In this document: positions 7,316-15,030 of the stretch, piece after piece
Layout: every line of letters begins with the position of its first letter
Position numbering within the stretch: position 1 is the first letter of the stretch
Origin: Fervidifonticultor_A sp037443565
GTDB lineage: Bacteria > Sysuimicrobiota > Sysuimicrobiia > Sysuimicrobiales > Humicultoraceae
Length of the DNA: 23,684 nt
Reading direction: 5' to 3'
Assembly (NCBI GenBank): GCA_037443565.1
Contig: JBBIOB010000046.1
Span: forward strand, 1 to 23,684
The notes under the pieces: generated by a model
The model's database searches: none
What the model saw: only the letters and a program-made list of their open reading frames with translations
Told to the model about the DNA's origin: nothing
Program-made: the position numbers and the translations under genes

Positions 7316-7623
7316 CGCACCCTCCCCCCATCACGGCCGCGATCCCACTCCACGATTTGGTGGAGGGTCTTATCAGTCCAGGGGTAGGGGAGCGGCCGAT
7401 CGGAGTCCCGCAGGAGGCAGACAGCCCTTCTGCGTACTCTGATGTGCCAGCTCCCCAGGAGGACCACCGCGGATGCGGCATCCCACGCAGGCCTGACGAA
7501 TCTCCCGATAGATCCCGCCGCAATTCTCAGGGTCGTCTCGTGCTGCTTGATACGCACCTCCTCATGGAAGAGCACGTAGTCGCCGGGGCTGATCTCTGTT
7601 CGTCGCTGCGCTCTCAGGGCCAA
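7312..7623 (-). CDS. Small unknown protein upstream of DUF4258
   Basis: Encodes about 103 residues from a TTG at 7623, which is preceded by GGAGGGG at good spacing. An ATG-started version reaches back to 7746, but the extra residues are arginine-rich and look like shadow sequence. The body (PGDYVLFHEEVRIKQHETTL, then VLLGSWHIRVRRRAVCLL) alternates hydrophobic and charged residues like a small beta-barrel, with no recognisable motif. Its last codon overlaps the DUF4258 start by four bases, so the two probably form a two-gene unit such as a toxin-antitoxin-like pair. Family unknown. Confidence 0.45.
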   Translation of the reverse strand: MALRAQRRTEISPGDYVLFHEEVRIKQHETTLRIAAGSIGRFVRPAWDAASAVVLLGSWHIRVRRRAVCLLRDSDRPLPYPWTDKTLHQIVEWDRGRDGGRVR

Positions 7624-7880
7624 TCCTCTCACCCCTCCGCTCCATCTGGAGGGGCTGGCGCCAGCCCTTCGCGTACATTCTCGCCACCGTCGCTCTCCTT
7701 GTCGAATCCGGCCAGGCTGCCCCTGTCGCCACACGCCGGTATCCACGATTGGCCATATATGCTATGCGAGGGGAATTTGAGATTTCGCAGAATTCTTATG
7801 TGGCTCACGTTCTTCCGCCGAAACACAGGGGGCAAAACCAGCCACTAAACTGGATGAGTGATCGCTGTAACCCTTACGGA

Positions 7881-8744
7881 ATGAAGCTCTCAACCCTCGA
7901 GCAGATCACGGGAAGTCCGGGGTGCCTGCTGGTCCTGGCCGGGCTTCGGCGGCGGGCTTTCCTCGGCGCCAGCGCGGTGGCCACCCGCACCGGGATGGCC
8001 AGAAGCGAGGTCCGCCGGATCGCTGGGTGGCTGGCGGCGGTCGGTCTCGTCGCGACAAGGAGTTGGCGTCGGGGAGTGAGGTATCGTCCAGTTCTTGGAC
8101 ATCCGGACTATGCGCGGCTGGAGCCGGTTCTTCAACTCCTCGCAGACTTGCCCCTGGATACCAGGAAGCCCCTCGCCAAGCTGATCTGCCGCAGACCCGT
8201 CCAACGTCTCCTGATAGCCATGCGCGGGATCGGGCAAGGGCGGTCTATCCGCGAGCTTGCCGCGCAGGCCCGCATGGGCAGGAAGGAGGTTCGAAGGGCA
8301 CTTGGGGCTCTCGAGCGCATGGGGGTAATTCGTCGCCGCCTGCGGCGCCCTGGAGGAGTATCGCTGGTCTCAAGCCATCCGCTCTATAGACTCTATAGAC
8401 ACGTGCTCAAGCACGTACTGGATGCACTGGAGCCTTCACCGAAGCGAGCCGACGAGACAATGAGAAGCAGGTTACCGGAAGCCTTTTCTGTCGGCCTTCT
8501 GATCGATGTTCACGCCTACCCGGTGATCACAGGCAGGCCGCAGTTCGCAATCATCCCGGCTTCTGCAATCAAAAGTACCGTGCCGCTGGGGCCAACGCAC
8601 GCCATTCGATACTCTGATCCGAACCGGGACGATACGGCTGGCGTCGCCCTCGTACTTCCGTCGGGGCTGTCCTGGCTTGAGACCGCCCAGGCGACCACGT
8701 TGCTGCGAAAGCTTGCGTCCCGCCCACAGCGATCCGAGACATAG
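7881..8744 (+). CDS. Tandem winged-helix DNA-binding protein
   Basis: Encodes about 287 residues from the ATG at 7881 (MKLSTLEQITG). The frame opens at 7749, but the 44 extra codons are A/T-rich and look like promoter sequence. Two similar helix-turn-helix units are visible: ASAVATRTGMARSEVRRIAG (about 33-52) and IRELAAQARMGRKEVRRALG (about 123-142). Each is followed by a wing (SWRRGVRYRPV; RRLRRPGGVSLV). The C-terminal third (PEAFSVGLLIDVHAYPVITG and beyond) is alpha/beta-like and unidentified. The gene is convergent with the DUF499 pseudogene, 11 bases between stops. Probable transcription regulator of the insert or the island; no target can be named. Confidence 0.7.
   Translation: MKLSTLEQITGSPGCLLVLAGLRRRAFLGASAVATRTGMARSEVRRIAGWLAAVGLVATRSWRRGVRYRPVLGHPDYARLEPVLQLLADLPLDTRKPLAKLICRRPVQRLLIAMRGIGQGRSIRELAAQARMGRKEVRRALGALERMGVIRRRLRRPGGVSLVSSHPLYRLYRHVLKHVLDALEPSPKRADETMRSRLPEAFSVGLLIDVHAYPVITGRPQFAIIPASAIKSTVPLGPTHAIRYSDPNRDDTAGVALVLPSGLSWLETAQATTLLRKLASRPQRSET
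8383..8416. repeat. Tandem 9-mer plus short palindrome inside the winged-helix gene
   Basis: TCTATAGAC occurs twice in tandem (8383-8400) and is followed directly by ACGTGCT-CA-AGCACGT (8401-8416), an inverted repeat with a two-base loop. In frame it gives LYRLYRHVLKHVL, so it may simply be a repeated helix turn. Confidence 0.35.
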
Positions 8745-8755
8745 CCTGCCGGGCC

Positions 8756-10908
8756 CTACTCCGTCTCGAACCCCTGGCTCTTGAACTTCAGCGTTCGCGC
8801 GTTCTCGGTCACCGTGCGGACCACGTTCTCCGGCACGCCAGCCGGAACATCGGCCTCGATCTCGAGCGTCACGCTCACCTGCGCCCCAACCAACCCGGCC
8901 AGGTGGGAAACTACCTCGTCGGCGATCCGACCCGCATCCCGACCCACCCGGGTCGGCTCCAGAGCCACCGTGCCGTGGAATTCGCCGCACCTTCGGGGCC
9001 ACGGCCGACGGTGTCGAGCCCGTCGTTGTGCCTGCTTGGCCGGACGATGTGCCGCCCACGACGTTTGGCTCGCTCGTCCCCGCCCCGGCACCAACCATCG
9101 CCGCAGCCTCGGCCTCCTGCTGTCTGAGTGCCCGCTCGGGGCGCACAAGGAGGCCAATTGGGCTCTCGGCTGAGAGGGCGACAGTCTGCCCGCACCGCAG
9201 TCCACGATAGCGGTCCGCAGCCTCGTCGTAGCTCTCCGCATACGCAAACGTCTCCTGCCTCCACGTCAGCAATCCAAGCCCATCCCGAATGGCCTGGACA
9301 AGGACCGACGGCTCCGCCAGGCGGGGCAGGTAGAGATAGCGGGCGAAGTCCTCGACGAGCTGCCTGATCTCGACGTGGCCGCCGCGCCAGAGCGGCACCC
9401 GGTCGAGTTCCATCCGTAGGCGCGTGCCCGAGAAGCCGACAAGGAGCAACTCGTCCTTGACGAGCCTCTTGCCAGCGCGCACCGCCAGGGCATCCTGGCC
9501 CGACAGCCGAATGGCCTGCCACTCCACGGCCGCCTGGGGTGTGGACTGCACCGGCACCAGCAGCCACTGGTACGCCTCCGGCAGGCGCGCGGTCACGGCG
9601 CTGTCGGCGGCGGTCTTCTGCTGTTCGGCCTGCTTCACCTGATGGGGCGAGAGATCCAGGGTATCCTTCTCGTCAACAATGGACTCCCACGCGAGGTAGC
9701 GCCGGGCGGCTTCATCCAGGTCCTGCAGGCGGGTCTTGCGCCTGGGCGAAGGTGAACTGGGTCTCGAAGTTGCCCGCAGGCAGGTCGCCCTGATCGTGGA
9801 GCTGCCGGGCGTAGGCGACCCACTCGTCGATCAGGATCAAGCAGGGGCCGTACTCGTTCATCATCTCGCGCAGCACGTCGCCCGGGCTCGTGGCCTTCTC
9901 GTCATCGGCCTGGACGCGCTTGAAGGCCTTCTTGCCGCCGAGCTGCCAGGCCAGCTCGCCCCAGAGCGTGCGGATCACGGTCCCATCGGATTTCGTCACG
10001 GGGTTGCCGGGCGAGATCTTGTTGCCCACGAGCACCACACGCTTCACGGCCGGAAGCTTCGCCACCCCGGCGTCCTTCATCACCGCGTCGATGCCCGCCA
10101 GATCGCCGGGGGCGGTGCCGGAGAACAGGTGGTAGAGGGCGAGCATGGAATGGGTCTTGCCGCCGCCAAAGTTCGTCTGGAGCTGCACCACCGGGTCGCC
10201 GCCCTGCCCAGCCAGGCGCTGCACCGCCCGCGAGAGAAGATGGGTGAGGCTCTCAGTGAGGTACGTGCGGCGGAAGAACTCCACCGGCTTCTTGTACTCG
10301 TCCGTCCCTTCGCCCAGGTACACCTGCCAGAGGTCCGCCGCGAACTCCGCCTGTTGGTAGCGCCCGCTCGCCACGTCCTTGTGCGGGCTCACCACCTCGC
10401 GCCAGGGCGTGAGATTCCCCGTGGCTTGGCTCTCGATGGGCGTGCCCGCGCTCTTCCGCTTCTCGCTCCGCACCTGCTCGTCGAAGCGCACGCGCAACAG
10501 TTCCATCTTCATCTTCTCGATCTCATCGGCCTGCGGCGCCGAGATAGCCGTCAGGAGCCGACCAGCCGAGTCGAGGGCGCGGTAGGCGTCGTCGGTTGAG
10601 AACGGCTCCTGGTGGGCCCAGTGGTTCCGCACATCGCGCAGCTCGCTCACGAGTGTGCGCTCTGCCTGCCCCAGCGTGCGGCGGAAGACCTCGCTCCAGG
10701 CCTCCCACATCAGGCGCAGGAGCATCGCGACGTCCCAGGATGCGAACGGGCGGCCGGCGTCCAGCCGCTCGCTCGTCATCATCCGCTGCGCCTCGGCGAG
10801 GGCCTGCCCCTTGTAGAGGTTCTTGAACTCGCGCTCGACGAAGGGGGCCAGGCCCGCCTTGAGCAGGTCCAGCGCCTTGCCGACCCGTTCATGGTTGGTG
10901 ATCGCCAT
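8756..10908 (-). pseudogene. DUF499 ATPase (Swt1-like HEPN + AAA), deleted and frameshifted
   Basis: The N-terminal frame (10908-9712) has a HEPN-like segment with an RX4H motif (RDVRNH, about 91-96), Walker A NFGGGKTHS (about 246-254) and Walker B LILIDEW (about 357-363). It runs to FETQFTFAQAQ and then hits a stop. Immediately beyond, another frame encodes KTRLQDLDEAARRYLAWES and then the DUF499 C-terminal region (LPEAYQWLLVPVQ, DRVPLWRGGHVE). Several hundred residues between these are missing, so an out-of-frame deletion occurred near 9737. A second one-base shift near 8980 (GAATTC) separates that part from the true ending FHGTVALEPTRVGRDAGRI to LKFKSQGFETE. GGAGA precedes the first ATG. 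DUF499 proteins are DUF1156-associated defence ATPases; this copy should be inactive unless fragments act alone. Confidence 0.85.
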
Positions 10909-10927
10909 GGTTGTTCTCCGATCGAAC

Positions 10928-12253
10928 TCAGACGTGGGCCGGCTGGGCGAGCAGCCACTCGTAAGCGGGCTGCACGAGCACGCCGGGCGCGGTGACGGCA
11001 GGCACCTGATCGCGGGTCAGCACGAGCAGCCGCCGCTTCGCGCGCCGATGCTCCCGCGCGGCCTCTTCGAGCGCGCGCAGCTCGCGCTCCATCGTTGCTG
11101 GGCCCGAGGGATCTGCGCACACCTGCACAAGATCCTCACCGCCCGCGAGGTAGCGCACGTGGAAATCCACTTCGAAGCCTTCGCCGGTCTTCATGTAGCC
11201 AGCCTGCGCCTTGCGGCGCTGCAGCTCGCTCCACACCACGGTTTCCAGCGCGTGGCCCAGGTTCGCGCGCCCGGCCGCGTCGAAGGCGCCGATCAGGCCA
11301 GCGTCCACCGGATACACCTTGCGGGGGTTCGAATTGCGGCGCCGTTCGGAATCGGTGGCGAGTGGCACGGCGCTGATCAGAAACGCGTCTAGCAGATGGC
11401 CGAACATCGCGTGCACGGCATCCTTCGCCACGCCGTGCCCCTGCGCCTTCAGGTCCTGGTGCAGCCGATGGACACTGAAGGCCCCGGCCGGATTGCGCAG
11501 GCACTGGCGAGTGAGCCAGCGCAGCGCAGCCACTTGAGAGACGCCGTAGCGCTCCACCACGTCGCGAAAGAGCACCGTGTCCACATACCCTTGCAGAAGC
11601 TCGACACGTAGCGCAGGCGCCAGCCCCTGGGCCTCCGGAAAGCCGCCCTCCACGAGGTACTCCCGGAAGCGCTTCTCGACGAGCGAACGCTCCGCGCTGG
11701 TCCAGCGCGCCGGTTCCTTCCCTGGCTCCTCGCCGCGATGGCGCAGGAACTCGCGGAAGCTGAATGGCCCGATAACGGTCTCCATGCCGCGCCCCCTGAG
11801 CGAGGTGTGCACCTCGCGCGAGAGCATCCGGGCGGAGGAACCGGAGACCGCGATCTCAACGAGCTCAGAATCGATCACCCGGCGCACAAAGCGCTCCCAC
11901 CCCGGCACGAGCTGGATCTCGTCCAGGAACCAATGGACTTTCTCGCGGCCGCGCAGCTCCGGGAACCGACGGTAGTACTCCTCGAGCAAGAGGCCGAGTT
12001 GCTCGAGCGGCAACTCGGCGAGCCGGTCATCGTCGAAGCTCACGAAGAGCGCCCGCTCAGGCGGAAGGGATGCTCGCCGCTCGGCCATCAACTGGAGCAG
12101 GAACGTGGTCTTGCCCGCCCGGCGCATACCGATGACAGCATGCACCTTGCCCGGCACCGCCGGCAGCCGGGCATCACGCCGGGTCAGTCGTGGCGGCGGC
12201 GCCGGCGCGAGCGCCGCGTTGAGCTTCTCCAGTAGCACGGGGTGTAGAGGCAT
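10928..12253 (-). CDS. AAA (AAA_14) ATPase with C-terminal DUF4143
   Basis: Encodes about 441 residues. The ATG at 12253 is preferred; a TTG at 12259 adds two residues. Walker A GMRRAGKTT lies near residues 42-50, a Walker B-like HWFLDEIQLV near 105-115, and a sensor-like EIAVSGSSARML segment follows. The C-terminal half (LVEGGFPEAQG, YVDTVLFRDVVERYGV) matches DUF4143, a domain often paired with AAA_14 and sometimes carrying a nuclease-like fold. Function is unknown in general; such genes are common in mobile and defence regions. It stops 19 bases before the DUF499 gene and has its own strong promoter, so it may be an independent insertion between DUF488 and DUF499. The frame is intact. Confidence 0.88.
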   Translation of the reverse strand: MPLHPVLLEKLNAALAPAPPPRLTRRDARLPAVPGKVHAVIGMRRAGKTTFLLQLMAERRASLPPERALFVSFDDDRLAELPLEQLGLLLEEYYRRFPELRGREKVHWFLDEIQLVPGWERFVRRVIDSELVEIAVSGSSARMLSREVHTSLRGRGMETVIGPFSFREFLRHRGEEPGKEPARWTSAERSLVEKRFREYLVEGGFPEAQGLAPALRVELLQGYVDTVLFRDVVERYGVSQVAALRWLTRQCLRNPAGAFSVHRLHQDLKAQGHGVAKDAVHAMFGHLLDAFLISAVPLATDSERRRNSNPRKVYPVDAGLIGAFDAAGRANLGHALETVVWSELQRRKAQAGYMKTGEGFEVDFHVRYLAGGEDLVQVCADPSGPATMERELRALEEAAREHRRAKRRLLVLTRDQVPAVTAPGVLVQPAYEWLLAQPAHV

Positions 12254-12263
12254 GGCCAATCGA

Positions 12264-12293
12264 AGCGTAGCGCCTAAGGTGTCCTTCTGTCAA
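12264..12293 (-). promoter_or_regulatory. Sigma-70-type promoter of the AAA/DUF4143 gene
   Basis: On the minus strand a perfect -35 TTGACA (12293-12288) is followed after 18 bases by TACGCT (12269-12264). The predicted start of transcription falls within a few bases of the ATG at 12253, leaving almost no leader and no Shine-Dalgarno site. Confidence 0.5.
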
Positions 12294-12411
12294 GGACAGA
12301 TCGCGCCGAACCTGTACTCCATGAAGGGACAGCCGTGGGGCCTGGCTCGCCAAGGCCTGGCACGACGGCGTCCGGCCTGTCTTGCTTGTTGGTGGTTATC
12401 GCTCGGCTTGA

Positions 12412-12849
12412 CTATGCCAGATGCGTGATATCGACGTCGCCCCAGTGCCGCCTGAGGTACTCGGCGACGAGCCGGCGGTGGCAGTGATCTGGCTTGTCCT
12501 CGCTGCACAGAAGGCACGCGTCCGCAAGCAACTCGCGCGAGACCCTCTCCTCGATCCGCCGTTCCTTCATCAGCTCAAGGAACCGCTGCTCAAAGGCCTG
12601 CCACCTTCCGCGCTGCTTCTTGTATTCGTCCAGCATCGCCTGTGTCGGCGCGAGGAGCGGTTCGTGCACGTACTCCATTCCACAGATTCTGTCCAAGAAA
12701 TAGGCAAGGTCCTGCTTCTTGGCGAAGCCCGCGAGCTGCGAGACGTTGTTGAGCCGCACATCCACCACGCGCCTGGCGCCGGACTTTCGCAGCGTCTCGA
12801 AGAAGCTCTCCGCGCTCTTCTTCGTGAACCCGATGGCAAACAGTCTCAT
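12412..12849 (-). CDS. DUF488 family protein, copy 2 (intact)
   Basis: Encodes 145 residues from the ATG at 12849, which overlaps the stop of DUF488 copy 1 by four bases (ATGA), indicating translational coupling. The start MRLFAIGFTKKSAESFFETL, the VVDVRLNN strand and the ending CLLCSEDKPDHCHRRLVAEY are characteristic of DUF488, with the conserved Cys and Cys-His near the C-terminus. Biochemical role is unknown. Paired DUF488 genes next to a dual-OB gene occur in DUF1156/DUF499 islands (from memory of such loci). No damage is visible. The frame continues upstream to 13098 only as an overlap of copy 1. Confidence 0.85.
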   Translation of the reverse strand: MRLFAIGFTKKSAESFFETLRKSGARRVVDVRLNNVSQLAGFAKKQDLAYFLDRICGMEYVHEPLLAPTQAMLDEYKKQRGRWQAFEQRFLELMKERRIEERVSRELLADACLLCSEDKPDHCHRRLVAEYLRRHWGDVDITHLA

Positions 12850-13478
12850 GTTCCTGCCTCGTGCGCTTCCCGCGCCAACCGCTCGTCCACGTACGCGATG
12901 CGCTCCTCCTGCCTGGCATACGCCTCCTCGAGCAGCTCGGTTTGCGTTCGGAATAGATCCTGCTCGGGCAACCGTAGCAGCTCGGCCAGCCGCTTCATCG
13001 CATCCGCGTGAGGCTCCGCACGTCCATCGGCGTGGATGTGGATGACTTCGATCCCGTCCGCCATGAGCTCCCGGGCGACGAGCAGCGTCCGATGGCATTC
13101 AAGCGGCTCACGCTCTGCACACATCAGCGCGATCCGACAGTTCTCGCTTCCCGCGCGCACCCGCTCGATGCCCGCGCGGAATGCCTCGGTCTTCGCGAGA
13201 CGACGATATTGGACCCGGCCGTTCTCGTGGCAGGTCTTGTCGTCGCTCCGTGCCCCGAGCTCCCTGCCCAGAAACACTTAGGCGAGACCGTACTCCTTTA
13301 GCGCTCTTGACAGGGTCTCCTGGTTGAACTGTGGCTGCATCCGGCTGTGCGGCACCGACCGCACATCCGCGACCGCGGTCACCCCGTGCTGCCGGAGGAG
13401 GTCCACGAACTTCTCGATGGTGTGCGTCGAATGGCCAATCGTGAAAACGGTCCGGTCGTGCGACATCGCTGCCCTCAC
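12846..13478 (-). pseudogene. DUF488 family protein, copy 1, interrupted by in-frame TAA
   Basis: The N-terminal part (13478-13281) encodes TVFTIGHSTHTIEKFVDLLR, VADVRSVPHSR and FNQETLSRALKEYGLA, a typical DUF488 start. A TAA at 13280-13278 interrupts the frame. The same frame then continues with VFLGRELGAR and ends with CAEREPLECHRTLLVAREL, the DUF488 C-terminal motif. Family members usually have a Tyr at the position of the stop (YVFLG), so TAC or TAT to TAA is the simplest cause. The start could be GTG at 13478, overlapping the dual-OB stop by four bases, or ATG at 13466 with better spacing from a GAGGG site. A GTG directly after the stop could restart translation. Probably inactive unless read through. 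Confidence 0.85.
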
Positions 13479-14050
13479 GCGCGCTGGATCACCGCTGCCA
13501 CAAGCTTGTAGCAGTAGCCTTCGAAGGGTTCGCCAAGGCTGATGGTCAGGTAGCTCTCTCCCAGGGAGTAGTCACCGTCCACCCGCGCAAGGTACTCCCG
13601 CTCGATGATCGGATCGGTGCCCCACAAAGCGTACTCGTTCCCGTCGAAGGAGAACCGCGCCTGGGCGCGACGCTTGGGGTTGCCGAACGCCTGGCCCGGG
13701 CTGAACACGCTCAGCCGTATCGCGTCAGCCCGGACGAGCATGAGGGAGCTTCTCAGCGTGGCCGCCTGGTCGAGCGGAATCCGGTCGTTCTATCCGTGGC
13801 TCGTGTGATAGCCATTGATCCACAGCGGGCCGCTCTTCTGGGCAAAGGGAGCCATCTCGTCCCTGGACAACCATCCGACCCTCACCCAGTACTGCCGCTC
13901 GTACTCGGACACCTCTTCGTGCTCTCGATCGCTTACCGGCCGGATCCACGCCGCCGGCTTCCCGCTGACCAGCTCGCGCCCGGCGATACAGCGCCCCTGC
14001 AACTTGCGTGAGTTGGCGAGACAGACGATGCGCTTGGTCGTCGTGGCCAT
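13475..14050 (-). pseudogene. Dual-OB domain protein, interrupted by in-frame TAG
   Basis: The N-terminal part starts TTTKRIVCLANSRKLQGRCI, then AWIRPVSDREHEEVSEYE, as in dual OB domain proteins. A TAG at 13792-13790 follows GYHTSHG. The same frame resumes with NDRIPLDQAATLRSSLMLVR and then AIRLSVFSPGQAFGNPKRRA and ISLGEPFEGYCYKLVAAVI, the family C-terminus. A Leu is expected at the stop position, so TTG to TAG is likely. These proteins have two OB-like folds and probably bind nucleic acid; their defence role is unknown. The start lies three bases after the DUF1156-tail stop and the end overlaps DUF488 copy 1, so this was an operon. Confidence 0.82.
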
Positions 14051-14053
14051 AAC

Positions 14054-14443
14054 TCACTCCCCGCTTCCCTCGAACAGCCCGCCCTGCTCGATCTTGGACT
14101 TGCCGCCCTCGTGGGCGAGGCGTGTGATCTCCGGCCAGCTCTGGACGAGGCCGTTGTAGGCCAGCGCCTCGGCCGCGCGCTTCTTGCGCTCGCAGATGGT
14201 GTAGAGGCGGTAGGCCAGTTCCCGAGCGACCTCGGCTTTGCTGCCGAGCACGGCGACGAGGGCCGCGGCCACACCTTCGCCGCCCTTCTCGAGCGAACGG
14301 ATCAGGTGGTGGACCATTTCCCAGGCAGTCAGGCGCGGGTCGATGGCGGGTGTGCCGCGCAGACGTTCAATCACAATCGGCAGCACCGCCGCGGGCAGAC
14401 CCGTGGGGAACGTGCGCTCGAACCAGGGCTGTTTGCGGACCAT
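14054..14443 (-). CDS. Chimeric ORF: DinB-like start fused to DUF1156 C-terminal tail
   Basis: Encodes about 129 residues from the ATG at 14443, with GAGGAG eight to nine bases upstream. The first 33 residues (KQPWFERTFPTGLPAAVLPI, ERLRGTPA) resemble the N-terminus of DinB-superfamily proteins. From about IDPRLTAWEMVHHLIRSL onward it matches the C-terminal region of DUF1156 methylases (ELAYRLYTICERKKRAAEAL, YNGLVQSWPEITRLA). The junction is near 14345. A full DUF1156 protein is several times longer, so this is a tail captured by another gene's start. The DUF1156 catalytic part is absent and the DinB domain is cut short, so function is doubtful. The junction marks the right edge of the defence island. 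Confidence 0.65.
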   Translation of the reverse strand: MVRKQPWFERTFPTGLPAAVLPIVIERLRGTPAIDPRLTAWEMVHHLIRSLEKGGEGVAAALVAVLGSKAEVARELAYRLYTICERKKRAAEALAYNGLVQSWPEITRLAHEGGKSKIEQGGLFEGSGE

Positions 14444-14463
14444 GTCGGCGGCTCCTCGGGACC

Positions 14464-15018
14464 TCAAGGGAGGAGATTCCTTACAGGGAGATGCTGGCCC
14501 CGCGCGGCGAGCGGGGAGATGCGATCATTGGGTTCGAGGCGCTGCGCGGCGGCGTAGCCGGACTCCCTCGGCTCCCGATAGACTTCGAGAACCTCATCGA
14601 CCAGGTTCAGGATCCAGTACTCCGGCACGCCCGCCGCGGCGTACATGGTCTGCTTGCGCTCTCTGTCGAAACCGAGAGTGCTGTCGGCGACCTCGACGAC
14701 GAGAACCGCCCGCGTCGGATGCTGGCGGCGGAAGTCTTCGAGCGAGCCCTCGACCACCGCGACATCGGGCTCGGGCTCCGACTCGTCGCTGAGGGCCAGC
14801 GGGAGTTGGGGGCGCACCTCATAGCCGTCGCCAAAGGCCCCCTCGAGCGCCTTCTGCAGCCTTCGAACCGCAGTCGCATGCCCGGCACTCTGCGGCGCCA
14901 TCTCGACGATCTCCCCCCGGATGAGCTGCAGGCGAGCCATCGGGTGGAAGGCGCCGGCGGCAACGAGCCGGTCGTACTCCTCGCGTGTCCACAGCTTGGT
15001 CCGAACGCCCACGGCCAC
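14464..15018 (-). CDS. Uma2 family endonuclease (DUF820, PD-(D/E)XK fold)
   Basis: Encodes 184 residues. LWTREEYDRLVAAGAFHP, LIRGEIVEMAPQSAGHATAV, EPEPDVAVVEG, VLVVEVADSTLGFDRERK and YAAAGVPEYWILNL are the standard Uma2 signatures. The catalytic set would be the Asp of EPDVAVV, the Glu of VVEVADS and the Lys of DRERK. Uma2 proteins have a restriction-nuclease fold and are abundant in cyanobacteria, Chloroflexi and other phyla; their biological role is mostly unknown. Length is normal. It follows the broken membrane gene by 12 bases. It could be the last gene of the catabolic run or part of the island boundary. Confidence 0.92.
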   Translation of the reverse strand: MAVGVRTKLWTREEYDRLVAAGAFHPMARLQLIRGEIVEMAPQSAGHATAVRRLQKALEGAFGDGYEVRPQLPLALSDESEPEPDVAVVEGSLEDFRRQHPTRAVLVVEVADSTLGFDRERKQTMYAAAGVPEYWILNLVDEVLEVYREPRESGYAAAQRLEPNDRISPLAARGQHLPVRNLLP

Positions 15019-15030
15019 GGTCCCTCGCCC

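Noticed and set aside
8401..8416. ACGTGCT/AGCACGT palindrome as a regulatory site
   Set aside because: It is inside the coding frame of the winged-helix gene and is explained by the repeated residues there.
8472..9638. A 388-residue minus-strand protein taken as a complete gene
   Set aside because: Only its first half is DUF499 sequence. After the frameshift near 8980 it is shadow sequence and overlaps the winged-helix gene.
13278..13792. Stop-codon recoding explaining the TAG and TAA
   Set aside because: Two different stops are involved, neighbouring genes use normal stops, and other genes in the island carry unrelated lesions. Decay is simpler.
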